DNA of 64,000 nucleotides from Camellia lanceoleosa. Its lineage: Eukaryota > Streptophyta > Magnoliopsida > Ericales > Theaceae. Below, piece by piece: positions 57,886 to 64,000 of the stretch (position 1 is its first letter; every line of letters starts with the position of its first letter). The position numbers were made by a program, and so were the translations under genes. The DNA lies in contig CM045761.1 in NCBI GenBank assembly GCA_025200525.1, forward strand, positions 56,569,438-56,633,437, in the 5' to 3' direction. The notes below the pieces were generated by a model. It did not search any database. It saw only the letters and a program-made list of their open reading frames with translations, and was not told where the DNA came from.

Positions 57886-58944
57886 GACACGCCAAATTCT
57901 GGAATTTCCAGAACTGGTTTTGAAGTTCAAACTCGACATTCAAAGGCCCAAAACTCATGTTCTTGGTTCAAAAACGTGGAAATGCATTATATATCATGAG
58001 GATGTAAACAATACGAGACCAATTGTTCAAAATCATGATCTAATTCTCAAATTAATCAATATTTCTCTTGCATGACCAAAATTCATGCATCCAAACTTCA
58101 CATAAGCCTCATATCTCCATCAATCAAGCATGCATGTAATTTTTTACTCCAATTCCATTTCAACTGGCACTAATGATGCTTATAATCATGAAACTCATGA
58201 GAATTATGCATGCATGTGAGATTTGGTGCCCAATTCATCATGTTCAACATGCTCCATGCTTGAATGTGTAAAATCATGGCAATTCTATGCATGCATGTGC
58301 ATATGGGCTCCCAATTCATCACAATCAACACAACTCATGCCCTTGATTGCGATCTAACTTTGAATTCACAAAATTACAAACTTATACACATGAATTTATA
58401 CTCAAATGCTTACCTAGGAGCTCTAATCACCCAAATTATGGATAATTCTTGAATTGGTCTTCAAGATCTTCAAGCTTCTTGATTAATTCTTCAACTTGAG
58501 CTCCCTCTCTCTCTCTAACCGACACACACTCTCTCTCTAGAGTGTAATCTCAGCAAAATGAACTCAAAGGAGAGAAATTAAGTGTATATAGAGGCCTATT
58601 TATAGGCTCTCTTAATCAAATTGATTAAGGCTAAGCAATTGGGTTTAATTTAATCGTTCTGAATCTAATTATTTTGATTCGAATCAATTTCTAATTAAAT
58701 TTCACCGTAGGTTCTAAAAATTATACTGATCACAATGGCATAATCAATTTTGGTTTCTGACGCCGCTAAGACCTTCAATTTAAATTCTAAAGCAAATAAT
58801 CAAACAAATTTTCCTATGGTGAACAGATAGAAATTCAAAACCACATATATTCATATAAATGGCACCCAAAATCATATCAAACACATAATCACAATCATAA
58901 TTAAGATTAATTAGCATAATACGGACCAGGGTTATCACAATCAA

Positions 58945-59375
58945 AATTTATTTGCAATTTTCTCTGCAGTGCAATAAGTTATATGGAATAACTAATGTGC
59001 CTTGACTGATTGAGATCAATTTTCTCTGAAATTTCAATTTATGTTGTTTGTTTGATTAACACTGGTTTATTTCTGCCCTTGTAATGAATTTTCTCTAGAA
59101 TCCAAATTTATCTGACCACAATTATAGTAACATTAACTTATATGCCTTGATTAATTTTCTCTGATATCTACATTATGTTGCTTGTTTCATAATTTTCTCT
59201 GACCCATAAAATTATGTCTCATTGTGTGTAATTTTCTCTGGCCCATAAAATTTCTCTAAAGTTTATTTCCCATTAGTATGATGTAGATGAATTTTATCTG
59301 ATATTTGGTTGATCTTGTTTGAATTTTTTTCTCAGTGAAATTTTAATATTTCTCTAATAATAGACCCTCCCGTTA
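58945..59375 (+). other. Continuation of the TTTCTCTGG-repeat region
   Basis: Copies of 'aattttctctgg/ctga' recur about every 50-70 bases. There is no ORF. The similarity to 35040-36165 supports that both sides were one locus before RLG-1 and solo LTR 3 arrived. Confidence 0.5.
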
Positions 59376-59379
59376 TAAA

Positions 59380-59912
59380 TAGATAACAAGAAGCTAGTTA
59401 AAAACCCATCAGAGGAGTTTTGTCTTGATAAAAAGAAGAAGAAAGAAGCAAATAAGGCATTGGCCAAATTCAAGGAGACATTAGAAGATTCATTTGAAGA
59501 AGAACGAATGAATGAAGAAGAAGAAGGAAACAAAGAAGAACAAAAAGCAAGCATTGGAGAAGAAGATCAAGCAAGCAGTGTAGAAAAGGAAGCTAGAGAA
59601 GAAAATGAAGAAGTAGAAGACAAAAAAGAATATGAAGGGAAAGAAGAAAAAGATGAAGGCACTGAATCTAAAGAGGAAGAAGAAAACAATGAGGAAATGG
59701 ATGAAAAAGATAATAATGAGCGGATGAACCAACATCATGATAGCATTTGTGGCTCAACAATGCAACAACCTCAAGATTCTGAGGAATCAAAAGATTCTCA
59801 AATTGCTAATCTACATGAAAAACTAAAGGCACTTTCTAAATCCAAAATAGAAGAAGAGAAAAATTAGAATCAATTACTCGAAGAAAAGGACATTCCAACC
59901 AGGGATGAAGAG
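59380..59912 (+). pseudogene. Acidic coiled-coil segment, fused to catalase sequence
   Basis: From an acceptor-like site near 59385 a single frame reads KLVKNPSEEFCLDKKKKKEA, then a long Glu/Lys-rich stretch, then HHDSICGSTMQQPQDSEESK and a short coiled coil. A TAG at 59865-59867 interrupts. The frame continues through NQLLEEKDIPT and ends RDEE at 59912, before a GT donor. The last four residues are catalase-like, so the fusion point lies inside this exon at about 59899. The acidic part probably belongs to the same gene as 36196-37068 (inference). Confidence 0.55.
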
Positions 59913-61071
59913 GTACTCTTTCTTCTCTTACGCATAGATGCAAGACTTGTGTGGTTAAATAGAAGCTTTTAACATTTATTTTCAGTCATCAACATGCATC
60001 AAGGACCAAAACAATTTGTGATGGTATTCTAAGACTATATATAAATTAAACAATATCTTTGTTTTCACTACCGAATCGCTCCCCCCCCCCTATCTACTAT
60101 AATGAGCTATTTATGTTACCTTTGCACTAGTTATTGATGACTGGTTTTCAGGTCAACTATTTCCCTTCAAGGTATGATTCGGTTCACCATGCTGAGACTT
60201 TCCCCATTCCTCCTACTATTTGCACTGGCAAGCGCGACAAGGTTTGTTTCTCTTGCACTTCTATTGAACATATTAAAAGACTGGATAGATGGTTGAATAA
60301 GAATGGGCTAGCTTGGATTAATCAGCTTCTGTATTATCTGTTGAATGTATGGTCAAATAATTAAACTCTGGGTTTTTTTGATGAAATGGACTATTTTAAA
60401 TTATTTCAACTAATTATAGTTGTAGGCTAACTGTTTCTTTGTTATTAGTGTGTCATTGAGAAGGAAAACAACTTTAAGCAGCCTGGTGAGAGATATCGAT
60501 CATTTGCACCAAACAGGTATTTTTTTTTTGAGTTTATCGAACATTAGTCAATAATTAGCCTTTATGGTGTTTCTTATGTTCATTTTACTTATTTTTTCTT
60601 TATCTTTTATTAGGCAAGAGCGCTTTATCCGCCGATGGGTCGAAGCTTTATCTGACCTTAGGTCACTTATGAGATACGTAGTATTTGGATCTCATACTGA
60701 TCTCAGGTAAATCTTCCGTTCTTCAACAAACGAATCAACTATAATCAACATCCACCACAAACCCCACCAACCCCGCCGCCCCCCTCCCCCCCGCGGGCCC
60801 AAAAAACTAAATAAATAAAAGGAGAAAAAGGAAAAGAAAATAAAAGAAAAAGAAAAAGAATATATATATATAGAATCGGTGTTCATCCTAAGTTTTTATT
60901 TTAAACTGATGTCATTATACTTGCATTATGGAGTTTTTAACTGATGTCATTAAGTTTGACGTAAGTTTTGGAGTAAATAAATCTAATGCATTTTGTGTTG
61001 CGTGGGCACAGGCAGACAAGTCTCTGGGTCAGAAGCTGGCCTCTCGCCTCAACATGAGGCCAAGCATTTGA
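59899..61071 (+). pseudogene. CAT: Catalase 3' exons (C-terminal fragment)
   Basis: Catalase breaks down hydrogen peroxide in peroxisomes; only the last fifth of the protein is present, without haem or active-site residues. Exons: ...59912 (RDEE), 60152-60241 ([22 protein letters not shown]), 60449-60516 ([20 protein letters not shown]), 60614-60706 and 61012-61071, the last ending SLGQKLASRLNMRPSI and stop. All have GT-AG borders and plant catalase order. In exon 60614-60706 one base is lost after the ALSD block, and the Trp of the conserved SYWSQ motif is TGA. Retained introns show a DNA-level copy, not a processed one. 61072-61350 looks like its 3' UTR. Confidence 0.88.
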
Positions 61072-61397
61072 AGGTGAAGCCCCCACAGGACGATTTTTCA
61101 GAGTGTTGACACGAATAAATCTGATTAGTGATAATCCTCCTGTATTCTAATACATCACTTGGACTTAAATATACTGGCAATTCACCCCTTCAATAAAATG
61201 CAGTGTTGTATGCAAGTTCTATATAGCGTTGTACCATTGGTCCCCTGTTTCTAGTCTGTTTGTTTATTTGTATATTTTTCTTTTGATCATCATTATTTTG
61301 CCAAGGCTTCCCATTCATTTCATGCCTAATTACGTCCAGTTTGTACCAAAATTGAGTTAGGATGTTGACACCCAGGTAAGTAACCTGAAAGTAAATT
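61072..61397 (+). other. Probable catalase-derived 3' untranslated region
   Basis: Sequence follows the catalase stop without interruption and contains AATAAA-like signals (near 61102 and 61193). No ORF. The right boundary of the captured segment is not visible. Confidence 0.4.
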
Positions 61398-61610
61398 TTT
61401 TGGGAAAATTATAAAACAAAATAAAAAAATAAAAAAAAATTTGTTTGAGACTAGTAATAAAATAAATTCTGCATTTTTATTTTTGTCAATTTAAATATTG
61501 AAATTTTAATTTGTCTTTAACCTAAACTATTAGTCTATTATCATTAAGTAAAATTGACAAAAAAATATTTTTGACATTTTATATACATTTACATTAAGTT
61601 TAAATTAAAC
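61398..61610. mobile_element. Partial copy of the foldback element seen at 34028
   Basis: Shared phrases in the same order and orientation as the left half of 34028-34437: gggaaaatta.aaaa, ttaatttgtctttaacctaaac, tattatcattaag and gacattttatatacat.tacatt. The right inverted half is not clearly present. Confidence 0.55.
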
Positions 61611-62160
61611 CATAATCTTACATTAAACGCAAAAATGATATTTTATAATATAGGCAAATGTGATTTGATGAAATGGTTACTGTTATTTAATCAATTTGAT
61701 TTTTTGCATATATGTTTTACTTGATATATTTTAAAAAGTGAACGATTCAAATTATTGAAATGGGTCTTAGAATGACTCCAAAAAGCGCACAACAATGGCT
61801 CCATACCCAAACCCTAAACCGACACTCCCCCCCTCCCCTCCCCCTCCCAAAAAAAAAAAAAAAAAAAAGAATTGTGTATTATAGATTTTATCCCAAGTTA
61901 AATTGTACCATTTTCATGCTATATAATATAATATTAAGTACTTTAAAAAATTACTCAAAAAAAATATAGAAAATATAAATAAATATATTACATTCATTAT
62001 GGATGTGATATCATTCTCATTAATTTTAATTTTACATCACTCACTTCACTTTCAAAATAGATTTTGAAATAAACATTCATAGTATATAACATTTTTATGT
62101 GCATTTTTGTATAATAAATTGACTATATTGTTTATTGATTACTGTTGTTTTTTCTGCATT
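61611..62160. other. AT-rich spacer
   Basis: Contains a C-rich run followed by an A-run at 61826-61868. No gene seen. Confidence 0.5.
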
Positions 62161-62402
62161 TAGGGTTCGTTTGGGAAGTGGATTAGTTTTTTGACTTTTT
62201 TAGCTAGTTTAGTCTGGGGATAAAAACATCTCATTTGGGAAGGACTTTTAGCTTTTTTGACTTTTTTGTGAGAGAACGACTATAATGATTACAAGTTTGA
62301 TGTGATATTTTATTTTTTGTGACTAAAAAATCTAATTTATTTTTTGTAACTATTTTAGTCCAAAAAAAAAAGTCTAACCTTTGACTTCCCAAATGAAGTG
62401 TA
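62161..62402. mobile_element. MITE-like element, possibly hAT type
   Basis: It begins agggttcgtttgggaagt and ends acttcccaaatgaagtgta, imperfect terminal inverted repeats of about 15-18 bases. The interior is T-rich with repeated 'gacttttt' phrases and no coding potential. The 'ggttcgtttggg' type of end is common in plant hAT-related MITEs. No clear 8-bp target duplication was confirmed. Confidence 0.55.
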
Positions 62403-62699
62403 GAGTGTATGAGAGTGGGAGGAGACTTTTCAATTAAGTTTGCATTAGTGAGAGTTTTGCATTACAGAAGTGGCAACCATGGTGCAATAAAAATGCTAAT
62501 GAGAGAGTTCAAAAGGTTGCAATAAGACTTTCAAGAAGGAATCAATAGACCACTATAAAACAAGGCATTTTATCCACGTCTTAGAACGTGCATGGGTTCT
62601 GCAGCCGTTATTCATCAATGAAACATCTGCATTAAATTCTCTTCTTTTCCTTGAACATTTTCCACTATCTAAGTATTCGAAAAGATTGATATAACTCTC

Positions 62700-64000
62700 A
62701 TGGCCAAGCAAACCCTTTCTTACATGGATCAAACATACGAAGAGTTGTTTGATAATGCTATTCGTCCTTGAAAGAACCTTCATGCATTGATTAGCCACTC
62801 GTACCCACCTCCATTTATACAAGTTCTGGAAGCTTTTGCAAATCAACGACCTTCGAACCAATAACCTATTGCTTACAATTCTTTGGAACAAAAATTTGCA
62901 ACTATGGATATCGGAAGCTCTTCTTCTGCAACAAAGCCTTCTGCATGGGATGAGGCGGCTACTTCTTCTTCTTCTACGACCTCTGGTTGGGGATCTTGGC
63001 CTACCCTTACTCAACCTCAGATGAGAGAATGCATTCATCACCGATTCCCTAAATTCGATGACCCTCTTGCAGTCCCCCCCTTCTAAACACAGTTCCGTAG
63101 TATACCCATATGTTCCTTTTGATTGTCTACGCAGTCTTGAGGACAATTTGCTTTCAGCATGGTATACCTCTACCTTGCCATCTCGAATGGTGCGAAGTGT
63201 TCCATGTCCTGATGAAGCCTTAGGAATCAGTCCAGCGCTTTTAGCCAAAAAAGAAAAAATTTGTTCCTTCGATTGGCTGGAATGTGTGAACAGATCTGAA
63301 TTCCCAAGTTCGTTCATGAAACCTCCAACTGCTTCTTCTCTGCCTCCTAATCCAAATTGGATTGATAAATTGAGGCTCACTTTCTCCGAAGGCCAATACC
63401 TCACTCCTTACTAGGCTCCAGTGCCTCTAACTCCTTATCAGCAATATAGGGCTCAGACCCTGCTTACTGTTTTCTCCCACTTATCCTTTAAAGTCCTTCG
63501 AAGTGACATTTCCCACGAAAACCTCCTCTGGGCTTGTGACATTATGTCTCGAAGTCATCTTCTTAACCCTGTGGCCCAAACAGAGCTTTATACCTTTCTA
63601 CACCAACTCCCCCTCCTGCTCAACTAGCACTCCAATGCTTCAATTACCAGTGAAGTTTTGGATGAAGCTTTCTCTGCTCGAATTCAGGTCCAGTATGAGG
63701 CAGAGAACCTCCTTGATGAATATGAGATCTTCAAAAGTCAGGATTTAGAACGTAGGGAGAATGCTACTATGGACGAAGTGCATGGAGAAGAGGAGATGGA
63801 CGCAACAGATAGAGCCTTAAAACATATAGAATTCGAAGTGCAGGCCCAACAACTCTTTTTCCAACTAAGGGCTTATCAATTAGATAAACCAAACCTGGAC
63901 ATGATAGAGGATAGAGTAGGAAAAGAGTGTTTATTTATTGAATTTTGTTGGACTAAATTCTATGATCTTGTAAGTTTGTCCATTTCATATTTTTATGAGA
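62700..64000 (+). pseudogene. Unrecognised degenerate protein-coding region, continues past the window
   Basis: A frame from ATG 62700 (MAKQTLSYMDQTYEELF) runs to 63082 with two internal stops. It has a Ser/Thr/Trp-rich stretch near 62920-63000. After a frameshift near 63065, a second frame runs to the window end. It has a TAG at 63412-63414 and another at 63625-63627, but is otherwise open. It includes LAKKEKICSFDWLECVNRSE, PVPLTPYQQYRAQTLLTVFS, LLWACDIMSRSHLLNP and an acidic helical part near 63780. Composition is that of a normal soluble helical protein. I do not recognise the family. The long opposite-strand frame (63404-62553) has an unnatural Arg/Cys/Ser composition and is taken as a shadow. 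Confidence 0.5.

Larger units (their letters stand above)
56472..58939 (-). mobile_element. Solo LTR 3, related to the RLG-2 LTR
   Basis: It starts TGTCATGACCC and ends GGTTATCACA. The target duplication is ACCAA (56467-56471) and ATCAA (58940-58944), one C-to-T difference. The first 100 bases follow the RLG-2 LTR start (gacccaaacc.cccctat, cggccagtaatc), and the length (2468) is the same as the RLG-2 5' LTR. It holds a 29-bp minisatellite and a palindrome-pair array. A TATA-like CCTATAAATAGG occurs on the - strand near 58600. Confidence 0.88.

Noticed and set aside
59490..59738. Phe-rich ORF on the - strand
   Set aside because: It is the antisense of the GAA/AAG-rich acidic coiled-coil segment.
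60134..60364. 76-codon ORF starting MMTGFQ
   Set aside because: Only its middle part (60152-60241) is real as a catalase exon; the ends are intron sequence read through.
62553..63404. 283-codon ORF on the - strand
   Set aside because: Arg/Cys/Ser-rich composition without motifs; the + strand has ordinary protein composition over the same region. It is the longest open frame here, so this is a judgement, not proof.
1..64000. tRNA, rRNA or conserved small RNA genes
   Set aside because: Looked for cloverleaf-like and conserved rRNA phrases while reading; none recognised. The only tRNA-related sequences are the two primer binding sites.

Overview
This window is repeat-dense plant nuclear DNA, most likely from a eudicot and probably pericentromeric or otherwise heterochromatic. 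It contains a CACTA transposon, a Ty1/copia element, an endogenous caulimovirid-like sequence, two nested Ty3/gypsy chromovirus-type elements, three solo LTRs and several foldback elements. No bacterial features and no recognisable tRNA or rRNA genes were found. No intact host gene is visible, and the species cannot be named from what is here.

Region by region (+ strand coordinates). (1) About 1-14217 is most of a CACTA (En/Spm) element on the + strand. It has a TNP2-like transposase (465-4167, damaged), a spliced TNPA-like second gene that appears intact (7024-10424, six exons, 436 aa), a five-copy 162-bp tandem repeat, subterminal repeats and a right end at 14217. Its left end lies before the window. 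(2) 14502-24185 is a complete but dead Ty1/copia element on the - strand with a perfect GAATT target duplication. A solo LTR (19251-21404, TSD ACTTT) sits inside its protease region. (3) 24191-27376 is AT-rich spacer with microsatellites. (4) About 27377-33518 is a broken endogenous pararetrovirus-like sequence on the - strand, bounded by inverted arrays of ACGT-containing repeats. (5) 34690-37280 and 58945-61350 are two halves of one older locus: a degenerate gene fragment, then an acidic coiled-coil segment fused in frame to the 3' exons of a catalase gene. (6) The locus is split by a gypsy element, here called RLG-1 (37286-56341, TSD CCAAT). RLG-1 carries a solo LTR in its 3' LTR (37423-39603) and a second complete gypsy element, RLG-2 (44316-53952), in its gag gene. 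A third solo LTR (56472-58939) lies just outside RLG-1. (7) 61072-64000 holds a catalase 3' UTR, two MITE-like elements and an unrecognised degenerate coding region.

Target duplications let the insertion order be read: host locus, then RLG-1, then separately RLG-2 and the solo LTRs. Most coding regions carry stops or lost catalytic residues, many of them explained by C-to-T or G-to-A change as expected of methylated DNA.

The most unusual signal is in the LTRs. Four related LTR types carry arrays of CpG-rich 10-bp palindromes arranged in pairs at a nearly invariant 20-bp start-to-start spacing. Three types use the core CGCTCGAGCG. The fourth uses a GCACGTGC (G-box) core at 21-22 bp. Other notable points are the coiled-coil/catalase chimera, an extra sense ORF between the primer site and gag in RLG-1, and the inverted ACGT arrays at the pararetrovirus ends.
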